From positions 1 through 11,254 of the forward strand of contig CAMLET010000053.1 of NCBI GenBank assembly GCA_946479125.1: a stretch of DNA of 11,254 bases, read 5' to 3'. Numbering within the stretch: position 1 is the stretch's first letter; every line of letters begins with the position of its first letter. A program made the position numbers and the translations under genes. The notes below the pieces were generated by a model. It did no database searches, was not told the origin of the DNA, and worked only from the letters and a program-made list of their open reading frames with translations. This stretch comes from an uncultured Flavobacteriales bacterium. GTDB lineage: Bacteria > Bacteroidota > Bacteroidia > Flavobacteriales > Crocinitomicaceae. Positions 1 to 6,182 of this stretch are shown here, in pieces.

Positions 1-861
1 AATGAATACACAAAGACCTATAGTAACGAGTACAATCAATCGTTGACGATTCGTCCGGAACGCGTTTGGAACAACGAAAAAGGACTGAAGCATGTACTTT
101 CCTTGTTTTCTACCATGTCACGTTTTCGTATTCAGCGTAAAGTTTCCATTTTCGATGGTTTTCAGGCGTACAATCCGTTCGTACGCGATATCGCTGATGC
201 AGCTTTGCTTTCAACTGCGGGTAATATGCGACAAAGCGTTTATTTCAATAGAACCAGTTCTGTGTTCGGTTTAGAGTACCATTACAATCAACAAAATTCG
301 AAAACACTTTTGGCCTCAGGTTTTGATGGAAAACGAATATCATCGAATGAATTGAATGGACGTTTGAACATTCAAAAGAAATGGAGTGTTTTGAGCAGTT
401 ACGAACGCGGAAGTAAAAATTCGGTAGTGGATTATACGTCGAACCGATCTTACGCTTTGAATTATTACATCGTGAAACCGTCGTTGGTTTTCCAGCCAAG
501 TTCATCGTTTAGGATTAGTTTGGACGGAAGGTATTCCTACAAAAAGAATGACGTTCAATTTGGGGGAGAATCAAGCACTTTGAAAGATATTGGAATTACA
601 ACAAAATACAATCAGGCTAACAAAGGAAGTTTACAAGCTCAAGTCAATTACATTCAAATTGATTTCATTGGAAACGCTAATTCACCTTTGGGATTTGAAT
701 TATTGGAAGCCTTGAAGCCAGGACAAAATACCGTTTGGTCGATTGGTTATCAAAGAAGTGTATCAAAGAATCTTCAGATCTCTATCCAATACAACGGTCG
801 CAAGAGTGTTGGGAATACGGCAATTCATGCCGGAGGAATGGAGGTAAAAGCGTTCTTTTAA
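1..861 (+). CDS. Large predicted outer-membrane protein of unknown function, C-terminal part (5' end outside window)
   Basis: The frame is open from base 1 (NEYTKTYSNEYNQ...) to a TAA at 859-861, so the gene begins upstream; the TTG at 43 is an ordinary internal leucine codon, not a start. The visible 286 residues are rich in alternating aromatic/polar stretches typical of beta-strands (for example LGLEYHY-like and SIQYNGRKS segments), and the protein ends in phenylalanine (VKAFF), as outer-membrane barrels usually do. I see no catalytic motif and no T9SS sorting domain. The location in the outer membrane is inferred from the strand pattern and terminal Phe. I do not recognise a named family; the N-terminal part would be needed to name it. 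It converges on the M1 peptidase gene. Confidence 0.7.
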   Translation, partial: NEYTKTYSNEYNQSLTIRPERVWNNEKGLKHVLSLFSTMSRFRIQRKVSIFDGFQAYNPFVRDIADAALLSTAGNMRQSVYFNRTSSVFGLEYHYNQQNSKTLLASGFDGKRISSNELNGRLNIQKKWSVLSSYERGSKNSVVDYTSNRSYALNYYIVKPSLVFQPSSSFRISLDGRYSYKKNDVQFGGESSTLKDIGITTKYNQANKGSLQAQVNYIQIDFIGNANSPLGFELLEALKPGQNTVWSIGYQRSVSKNLQISIQYNGRKSVGNTAIHAGGMEVKAFF

Positions 862-914
862 TGGAAAGTTCAACTAGTTTTTTCAGAGCCTGAGGAATAT
901 CCCTAAAAAGGGTA

Positions 915-964
915 ATTTCCCAAAATCCCAAAATCCCAAAATTCGGGAAATCCCCTCGTTTTTT
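915..964 (+). terminator. Possible terminator of the upstream plus-strand gene
   Basis: Perfect 7-bp arms ATTTCCC (915-921) and GGGAAAT (945-951) enclose a 23-base loop made of the CCCAAAAT repeats. A run of six T follows at 959-964 after a short CCCCTCG spacer. The stem is short and the loop large, so this is a weak terminator call. Its place about 50 bases after the stop of the plus-strand gene supports it. Confidence 0.35.
919..942. repeat. Three exact tandem copies of an 8-bp unit CCCAAAAT
   Basis: Units lie at 919-926, 927-934 and 935-942 without a mismatch. On the minus strand they read as three GGG tracts separated by five bases. Additional G tracts on that strand are at 952-955 and 901-903. 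Function unknown; it sits between two convergent genes. Confidence 0.85.
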
Positions 965-1000
965 AGTAGGAAACATTACTCGAGTCGTAAAAAGAAACTC

Positions 1001-1058
1001 TCTGAAAAACAAAAGACCCAAGACAAAAGATTTTTTAGTCTTTCCTCTTGAGTCTTTT
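1001..1058 (-). terminator. Strong hairpin terminator of the M1 peptidase gene
   Basis: Arms at 1011-1030 and 1039-1058 pair over 20 positions around an 8-base loop. Read on the minus strand, 19 of 20 positions pair if two G-U wobbles are counted; on the plus strand those two become mismatches. The polarity therefore fits a minus-strand transcript. The minus-strand hairpin is followed by a T-rich run (TTTT then GTTTTTC, down to about 1003). It begins 18 bases after the peptidase stop codon. Confidence 0.75.
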
Positions 1059-1075
1059 CTCTAAAGTCTATTTTA

Positions 1076-3763
1076 TTAATGCTCTTCGCCGTCTTCCTCT
1101 TCCATTACAGGTTCCGGAGCAAGGCTTGACTGAAGTTCAGTATATTTTGCAATCACAGCATCTAGTTCATTGATCTCATTTTGCAATGTAGTTGCCTGAT
1201 TTGTATTACCATTTGTTTGAGCAGCTTCCAATTTCGCAGCTAACTCAGCCTTTCTACCATTGATGTTTTCAAGCAAGAATTCGAAACATCTTGGCAACAA
1301 CATTTGAGCGTAGAAACCGCCATTTTTAACTTCGTTTTCAAAAACAGAAACTGCTTTTCCTTGGCTCTTGTTGTCTTGCTTCGTCATGAAGTAAGTGAAA
1401 GCTCCAAGTACGTTCAATCTGTCGTAACCTTGTACTTTTCCACTTTTCAAAGCGTTCTCATAGAATCCGAATTTCTCAATTCCAGCATTTTCAGCGTAGA
1501 TAGTTGCAATTCCAACAATCATTTGAGAAGACGGTTCTTTTTCCAAAGCTTCCGCTTTAGCAACAGCGAGTTTCACGTCCATTTTAGAAAGTGTCATCAA
1601 AGCAGTTGTAACTACCGCATAAGATTGGTCATTTGCAATTCTTTCTTCTAAAATTGGCTTCAATTCTGTTTCAGGAAGCAAGTTTGCCAATGCATTTAAA
1701 GCTTCAGCGCGAACAGACGACATTGAATCTGAAGTTGCCATTGTTTTGATCTTAGCCAAAGCAAGGTTTGAACGCTCGCTTTCCAATTCAGTAACCGAAC
1801 CAATTGCTTTTTGACGAATGTACCAGTGCTTATCACTTAATGCAGAAAGAATCATTTCCTGAGCATCTGATGAACTTCCGGCACCAAATAATAATGCATC
1901 TCTTCTGTGAGCAAAACGATTGCTCGATTTGTATTGCTCAATCCACCATTCGTTTGGTTTGTTCTCTGTAATTTCTCCAAGAAGCATGTCTTGAGTATCG
2001 AAGATCACGTTTTTCACTTCACCACTAATCGGAATTTCAAGAACTGTAGAGTACGAATTATCGATCCAGTAACGTTTAGTTGTAGTTCCTCTTCCATCAA
2101 CAACACTAATGTTAACAGGCATTTTGAAGAATTCTCCGAAAGCCGAGCTTTGATCAATAGAAACAATTACTTTTTCGTTTTCTACTACTTCATAGTTAAT
2201 ATCAAGTGCCATGTGGCCGTCATTCAAATACCATTCGTTGAAGAACCAGTTCAAATCTTCGCCGGTAACTTCTTCCATTGCCAAACGAAGCTGATTGTAT
2301 TCAGCAGCTTTGTAAGAATTATTTTTCAAGTAAAGGTTCAAAGCAGTAAAGAAAGCATCGTCACCAACTACGTTGCGCAACATGTGTAAAATGCGTCCAC
2401 CCTTGTTGTAAGAATGTCCATCAAACATATCTTCTTTGTCGTTGTAGTCGAACCAAACCAAGTTGTGGTAACCTCCGTTTGCACCATTTTGGTAGTAACC
2501 GTCTGTTTCCACTTCAGCTTTATAGTCAGCTTCATCAATTCCATGGCGGTGCTCATCCCACAAGTACTGAGAGTAGTTTGCGAAAGATTCGTTCAACGTT
2601 AAGTTCGACCATGATTCACAAGTAACTAAATCTCCAAACCAGTGGTGAAATAATTCGTGCGCAATAGTACTGTTGTCGTTTCCGTCCAACAATTCACGTG
2701 GAGTTTTGTAAACGTAATCACCGAAAACAACTGCTCCTGTATTTTCCATTGCTCCCGAAACGTAATCACGAACAACAATTTGAGAGTATTTATCCCATGG
2801 GTAATCAACTCCTAACTTTTTAGAGAAGAAATCAATCATTTTAGGTGTTTCACCAAAAATAGCTTTCGCATTTGCTTCCCATTCCGGTTCAACGTAGTAA
2901 TTTACTTCCATCGTCTTGCCGTCAGCACGTTTATAAGAATCTTTTACCACTTTAAATTGACCAACAGCCATCATAAACAAGTAAGGAGCATGTGGTAAAT
3001 CCTGTTTCCAGTAATCCGTTCGTGTTCCGTTAACATTCTTTGTAGAGCTAACCATTTTACCATTTGAAAGTGTTGCGTATTTGTTGTCTACAGTAATGTA
3101 GATTTCCATTTTCGTTTTCGCATTTGGCTGATCAACAGTTGGGAACCAAACAGAACTTGCTTCCGTTTCACCTTGTGTCCAGATCTGAGGCATTTTGTTC
3201 GGTGTTTCACCTTTAGGATTGATGAAGTATAAACCTTTATCGCTTTTAATTGCATCCGATCCACCAGCAGCACGCTCATCTGGTTTAGAGATATAATTGA
3301 TAACTACAGTGTAGTTTTCCGTTCTCGTATATGTTTTGTTCAACTTAATATGAAGAACATCCTCTTCATAAACGTAATTCAGGTTTGCACCACCAAGCGT
3401 CACCGATTTAATTTCCATGCCCTTAGCATCTAAAACAAGGCTGTCTGAAGCGTAGAAATGAGGTTTTGCAGTGAGCGTTTCCTTTCCTGTCATTTGTGAT
3501 TTACTCCAATCAAAAGAGACTTCCAATTTGGTGTTGATCAAATCTGTAAGAATGGGTTCTGAACCATGATAAACTGTAGAAATAGGTTCTTCGGGAACAA
3601 ATTGATCTTCATAATCCGGATAATCGTAATAACCACCATCGGTGTATGTATCACCGCCATCAGTATAAGTTCCATCGTCAACCAGAATGTCTGGTTCTGT
3701 TTTAATTGGCTTACACGCTACAACAGCTGCAACTAGTACCGCAAACAAAGAGATTTTTTTCAT
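1076..3763 (-). CDS. M1 family zinc metallo-aminopeptidase, lipoprotein with C-terminal HEAT-like region
   Basis: Predicted 895-residue aminopeptidase that would remove N-terminal residues from peptides in the periplasm or at the cell surface. The N-terminus is a lipoprotein signal with lipobox VVAC and lipidated Cys17. A low-complexity acidic/aromatic spacer follows, including TYTDGGD and TYTDGGY at residues 32-45. The M1 core is clear: GAMEN at 337-341, the zinc site HELFH at 369-373, and the third ligand Glu392 in NESFA exactly 18 residues after the second His. Tyr452 in SYNKGG is the likely transition-state tyrosine. Downstream, helical repeats such as HWYIRQKAIGSV and SSVRAEALNALANLL look HEAT-like. 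The tail (about 840-895) is a predicted coiled coil ending in an acidic stretch EEEDGEEH. The ATG at 3763 is the natural start because it gives the complete signal peptide. All key residues are present, so an active enzyme is expected; its substrate is unknown. Confidence 0.95.
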   Translation of the reverse strand: MKKISLFAVLVAAVVACKPIKTEPDILVDDGTYTDGGDTYTDGGYYDYPDYEDQFVPEEPISTVYHGSEPILTDLINTKLEVSFDWSKSQMTGKETLTAKPHFYASDSLVLDAKGMEIKSVTLGGANLNYVYEEDVLHIKLNKTYTRTENYTVVINYISKPDERAAGGSDAIKSDKGLYFINPKGETPNKMPQIWTQGETEASSVWFPTVDQPNAKTKMEIYITVDNKYATLSNGKMVSSTKNVNGTRTDYWKQDLPHAPYLFMMAVGQFKVVKDSYKRADGKTMEVNYYVEPEWEANAKAIFGETPKMIDFFSKKLGVDYPWDKYSQIVVRDYVSGAMENTGAVVFGDYVYKTPRELLDGNDNSTIAHELFHHWFGDLVTCESWSNLTLNESFANYSQYLWDEHRHGIDEADYKAEVETDGYYQNGANGGYHNLVWFDYNDKEDMFDGHSYNKGGRILHMLRNVVGDDAFFTALNLYLKNNSYKAAEYNQLRLAMEEVTGEDLNWFFNEWYLNDGHMALDINYEVVENEKVIVSIDQSSAFGEFFKMPVNISVVDGRGTTTKRYWIDNSYSTVLEIPISGEVKNVIFDTQDMLLGEITENKPNEWWIEQYKSSNRFAHRRDALLFGAGSSSDAQEMILSALSDKHWYIRQKAIGSVTELESERSNLALAKIKTMATSDSMSSVRAEALNALANLLPETELKPILEERIANDQSYAVVTTALMTLSKMDVKLAVAKAEALEKEPSSQMIVGIATIYAENAGIEKFGFYENALKSGKVQGYDRLNVLGAFTYFMTKQDNKSQGKAVSVFENEVKNGGFYAQMLLPRCFEFLLENINGRKAELAAKLEAAQTNGNTNQATTLQNEINELDAVIAKYTELQSSLAPEPVMEEEDGEEH

Positions 3764-3888
3764 TGAAATTGATTGAATTCAACGAAAATAAGAAATATTA
3801 AGCGTTAGATGCTTGTTTCATATGTCAATTCTAGATTTGTTGTTTTCAGCATGTTAGATTCTTGTAGATATACTGAGTATTTAATTGC

Positions 3889-3896
3889 TATTTTTG
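3889..3896 (+). promoter_or_regulatory. Bacteroidota-type -7 promoter element (TATTTTTG)
   Basis: Exact match to TAnnTTTG, eight bases before the ATG at 3905. The only -33-like candidate is CTTG at 3861-3864, with a rather long 24-base spacing. If used, transcription would start only a base or a few before the coding region. Confidence 0.5.
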
Positions 3897-3904
3897 TTGT
3901 CTAA

Positions 3905-4378
3905 ATGCGAAGTATGGCGACTTGGAAATTGGATAATCAACCTTTTGAAACTACTGCGGATGGCGTTCATTTGAGATGGGAAGATCGTAAGTTCTTCACC
4001 ATTACTTATAAAGGACAAAAATTCAGAGGTGAGGTTGTTGAAGACAAACGTGAAGAAGGAAGTTTAACAGTGAAGTTGAATCACCGCGTTTTTGACATTA
4101 AAAAAGCTGGGCCATTGGATGCTTTGATTGCGAATTTAGGAATGGATGTTCCGAAAGTTCGAAAATTGAAACAATTGAAAGCGCCAATGCCAGGACGAGT
4201 TGTGTCACTTTCTGTTGAAGTTGGTCAAGAGATAAATGTTGGTGATGCACTACTTACACTTGAGGCAATGAAAATGGAGAATGTTCTGAAAGCTGAAGGA
4301 ACCGGAATCGTAAAAGAGATCAGAACGAACGCTGGTAATGTTGTAGAGAAAGGTGCAGTTTTGATTGAATTTGAGTAG
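3905..4378 (+). CDS. Biotin carboxyl carrier protein (biotinyl-domain subunit of an acyl-CoA carboxylase)
   Basis: 157-residue carrier protein. The C-terminal biotinyl/lipoyl domain (about residues 88-157) contains APMPGRVV and the biotinylation motif EAMKMEN, with Lys123 as the biotin attachment site. The N-terminal 80 residues (TWKLDNQPFE...) form the extra segment seen in Bacteroidota carrier proteins of this size. In acetyl-/propionyl-/methylcrotonyl-CoA carboxylases the tethered biotin carries CO2 between the biotin carboxylase and carboxyltransferase subunits. Neither partner subunit is encoded beside it here, so the acyl-CoA substrate cannot be told. Start: the ATG at 3905 is used, but the ATG at 3914 (MATWKLD) is a good alternative, because the -7 element lies so close to the first ATG that the transcript would be nearly leaderless. 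The gene stands alone, diverging from the M1 peptidase and followed by a terminator. Confidence 0.93.
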   Translation: MRSMATWKLDNQPFETTADGVHLRWEDRKFFTITYKGQKFRGEVVEDKREEGSLTVKLNHRVFDIKKAGPLDALIANLGMDVPKVRKLKQLKAPMPGRVVSLSVEVGQEINVGDALLTLEAMKMENVLKAEGTGIVKEIRTNAGNVVEKGAVLIEFE

Positions 4379-4393
4379 ATATAGAAATCTTAT

Positions 4394-4431
4394 AAAAAAA
4401 ATAAGGGTCACGAATTACGCGACCCTTTTTT
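4394..4431. terminator. Bidirectional terminator between convergent genes
   Basis: Stem AAGGGTC (4403-4409) / GACCCTT (4421-4427), with a CG/CG pairing possible inside the 11-base loop. It is preceded by seven A (4394-4400) and followed by T (4426-4431). It therefore has a T-tract in both directions and can serve the carrier protein gene (+) and the small lipoprotein gene (-), whose stops lie at 4378 and 4454. Confidence 0.85.
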
Positions 4432-4453
4432 AATGCATTACAAAATGCATATT

Positions 4454-4672
4454 TTAAAGTAGTGTACAAGTTTTGTCGTAAACTCCGTCATCCTCGTACC
4501 CATCACAAGTTTTCTTTGCATCATCTAATGTCGCATTTTTGACTGTATGATTCTCAGTTACTGTTGTGTTACTGCTACCATTTTGATATGTACATTCACA
4601 TGTATAGTCTTTCTTACAAGACGTGAAGACCAGCAATGCCATCGCCGAAACTCCTAAAATCACTCTCTTCAT
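4454..4672 (-). CDS. Small cysteine-containing lipoprotein, unknown function
   Basis: 72 residues. The N-terminus MKRVILGVSAMALLVFTSC is a typical lipoprotein signal with lipid-bearing Cys19. KKD follows directly; a Lys plus acidic residue after the Cys resembles the lipoprotein surface-export signals described in Bacteroidota, so surface exposure is possible (inference). The mature part of about 53 residues has four more cysteines (25, 27, 56, 69), enough for two disulfides, and is Thr/Asn/Asp rich. The ATG at 4672 is preceded by AGAAGGGG, a purine-rich stretch that could act as a ribosome-binding site. A short inverted repeat (4689-4704) lies just upstream. No exact TAnnTTTG element was found; the nearest is CAATTTTG on the minus strand at 4757-4750. 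I recognise no named family. Confidence 0.8.
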   Translation of the reverse strand: MKRVILGVSAMALLVFTSCKKDYTCECTYQNGSSNTTVTENHTVKNATLDDAKKTCDGYEDDGVYDKTCTLL

Positions 4673-4688
4673 AACCCCTTCTTTTAGA

Positions 4689-4704
4689 TTGTTCTAGTGA
4701 ACAA
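4689..4704 (-). repeat. Perfect inverted repeat upstream of the small lipoprotein gene
   Basis: TTGTTC (4689-4694) and GAACAA (4699-4704) are exact reverse complements around four bases (TAGT). The repeat ends 17 bases upstream of the ATG at 4672, ahead of the purine-rich putative ribosome-binding site. It could be an mRNA stem-loop or a repressor site; the sequence alone does not decide. Confidence 0.55.
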
Positions 4705-4780
4705 GGTAAGGCTAAAAAAACGACGAAAGGTTCAAGAAATGTTAAAAGACAAAATTGTATAAGGATTAGGAATTTAGATG

Positions 4781-4811
4781 CAAAGAAAAAGGGTCCGATT
4801 GTCGAACCCTT
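4781..4811 (-). terminator. Intrinsic terminator of the 67-residue small protein gene
   Basis: Arms 4789-4798 and 4802-4811 pair at 9 of 10 positions around a TTG loop. The tenth position becomes a G-U wobble on the minus-strand transcript only. On that strand CCCTTTTTCTTTG follows. The hairpin starts six bases after the stop codon at 4817, so this gene is probably transcribed separately from the lipoprotein gene behind it. Confidence 0.8.
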
Positions 4812-4816
4812 CTTTT

Positions 4817-5020
4817 TCAGTTTTTAACTGGCGCAATCTGCGCAAATGCTTTGTTTACAATACTCGGATACAGAGCTCCGAATTCCTTGATGCAAAATTC
4901 CCTTAATCGTTGAATCTCTTCCGTTGATGTCATCCACTTTAACGCTTTTGACAATTCTTTTTGGAACAGTTGTGGGTCGAAACTCACCTTGGTCAAAATC
5001 TTTTTGGTCAATTCAAACAT
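4817..5020 (-). CDS. Small conserved-looking protein of unknown function (67 residues)
   Basis: Short soluble protein beginning MFELTKKILTKVSFD, with no signal peptide and no membrane segment, so probably cytoplasmic. It appears largely alpha-helical, with amphipathic stretches (FQKELSKALKWM, EEIQRLREFCIKEFG). I recall similar short proteins of this pattern (FELTKKIL...SFD...F.KEL.KA..W) in Flavobacteriia, but no function is known to me. Start choice: the ATG at 5020 is preferred. The frame continues three codons upstream to a GTG at 5029, but MFEL is the more natural beginning. Transcribed alone, with a dedicated terminator. A single Cys is present in the LREFCIKEFG helix. Confidence 0.75.
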   Translation of the reverse strand: MFELTKKILTKVSFDPQLFQKELSKALKWMTSTEEIQRLREFCIKEFGALYPSIVNKAFAQIAPVKN

Positions 5021-5135
5021 GGTATTCACATTTTGTGTACTCCAAGTTAACGAATAAGAATTGATTTTGGTACTTCAAAAAATGTTAAATCCGTTGAGAA
5101 ATTTACAATTCGCTGGAAAGTGAGATTTTTAGGGA

Positions 5136-5170
5136 TAAAAAAAAGCGCAACCAATTTTTTGATTACGCTT
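5136..5170 (-). terminator. Terminator of the three-gene envelope operon
   Basis: Arms 5143-5154 and 5159-5170 pair around a TTTT loop. Ten of 12 positions are Watson-Crick, and the other two are G-U wobbles only when read on the minus strand. The minus-strand hairpin is followed by a T-run complementary to the A8 at 5137-5144. It lies about 22 bases after the Omp28-like gene stop at 5192. Confidence 0.85.
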
Positions 5171-5191
5171 CTCAATATTTGTTGTGGAGGA

Positions 5192-6163
5192 TTAATTCAG
5201 ATGTTTTTCAATTACCTGATAAATTTCCATGGTCTCTTTATCATATACATAAATCAACAAATGCATATTGTCTACATTATATTGATCTGGTAAATGGTAA
5301 GAGTAATTTACATAGTATTTTCCGTTTCCAGTGTTCAAATCACCTGCTCCAAGCGTTCTCCCGAAGGTTTTACCATCGATACAACCACGCATAATATCGC
5401 GATGAACATAATCATGATTTACTCCGTCAACAACTCCATCAGTATCAAAGCTTGCGTTCGAAGCACCTTTTTGTGGTCCGATCAAACTATCTTCAATCAG
5501 GTAAACAACTAATCCTAAGTCAGATGTAATGTTGTTGTCTATTACATCAACCTCTGTATGAAGGAATAATCCTCTTGTGGAAGGGAAATAGTTAGTTGCT
5601 GCCTGAATGTTAACTTGAAGTACACTAGCCAAACATGTATTTGCTTTATTAGTGATTGCAGACCCTGCGTTAGATGTAAATTGGTCGTTTGCCTTCACAC
5701 GATTCACACAGAAAGCAGGATTTCCCTGGAAGGCACTTCCTGAAAGTGATCCAAAGTATGTTCCAATTTCAAAACTTGCATCATTGTACATTATAGTTGG
5801 AAATTCACCTGAAGTAACCTGAAAGGAGGTTAACCCGTTTGGACCAGAATGAATTGCGGCTGCAAACATGCGTTCGGGATTAGTTGCAATCAAACTTTCC
5901 ATATTAGCTGTAGAAGCGGGACAATTTGTACACTGGTGACCAGTGAAATCTTCAAACAATACGTTTCTTAATGTATTTGTATTGTCGGTCCAAACCGGCC
6001 AATGGTTTTGTGCATAGTGTGCCGAATCTCCATCAGGGTATAGGCCCCAATCCAGTGTTGAAGTTCCGGTTCCTGAACCTTCAGGATAAGCATTTTCTAC
6101 CTTGTCACAAGATGTGAAAATCAATGCGGTAATTGCTGCAGATGCTAGAAGTAATTTTTTCAT
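5192..6163 (-). CDS. Omp28-like outer-membrane lipoprotein with thioredoxin-like CTNC motif
   Basis: 323 residues. Lipoprotein signal with lipobox IFTSC (Cys19), then a Gly/Ser/Thr spacer (about 20-60) and the Omp28-type domain. The start of that domain, VLFEDFTGHQCTNCPAS (residues 68-84), resembles the first strand and active-site helix of a thioredoxin fold, with the CxxC at Cys78/Cys81. Other cysteines are at 152, 177 and 261. The C-terminal strand (LLIYVYDKETMEIYQVIEKHL) is characteristic of the family. Omp28 proteins are known as Bacteroidota outer-membrane lipoproteins; their biochemical role is poorly defined. Third gene of the operon: it starts 19 bases after the DUF6029-like gene and is followed by the terminator. 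Operon partnership with a TlpA-like reductase suggests its CxxC may be redox active (inference). Confidence 0.88.
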   Translation of the reverse strand: MKKLLLASAAITALIFTSCDKVENAYPEGSGTGTSTLDWGLYPDGDSAHYAQNHWPVWTDNTNTLRNVLFEDFTGHQCTNCPASTANMESLIATNPERMFAAAIHSGPNGLTSFQVTSGEFPTIMYNDASFEIGTYFGSLSGSAFQGNPAFCVNRVKANDQFTSNAGSAITNKANTCLASVLQVNIQAATNYFPSTRGLFLHTEVDVIDNNITSDLGLVVYLIEDSLIGPQKGASNASFDTDGVVDGVNHDYVHRDIMRGCIDGKTFGRTLGAGDLNTGNGKYYVNYSYHLPDQYNVDNMHLLIYVYDKETMEIYQVIEKHLN

Positions 6164-6182
6164 AATGTATACAAGTTAGCAA

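Noticed and set aside
43..45. TTG as a start codon for the first plus-strand protein
   Set aside because: The frame is open to base 1 with similar coding character, so the gene begins upstream of the window.
919..942. CCCAAAAT triplet as part of a CRISPR array
   Set aside because: The units are 8 bases long and directly adjacent, with no spacers; it is a simple tandem repeat.
1304..2389. Open frames on the plus strand opposite the M1 peptidase (1304-1651 and 1907-2389)
   Set aside because: They lie antisense to a well-supported enzyme gene and have Ser/Phe/Asn-rich, Cys-scattered compositions typical of shadow frames.
3783..3790. TATTTTCG on the minus strand as promoter of the M1 peptidase gene
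   Set aside because: One mismatch to TAnnTTTG and no TTTG at the expected upstream distance; too weak to annotate.
5027..5029. GTG start giving MNTMFEL for the small protein
   Set aside because: The ATG at 5020 (MFELTKK) is a better start codon and a natural beginning.
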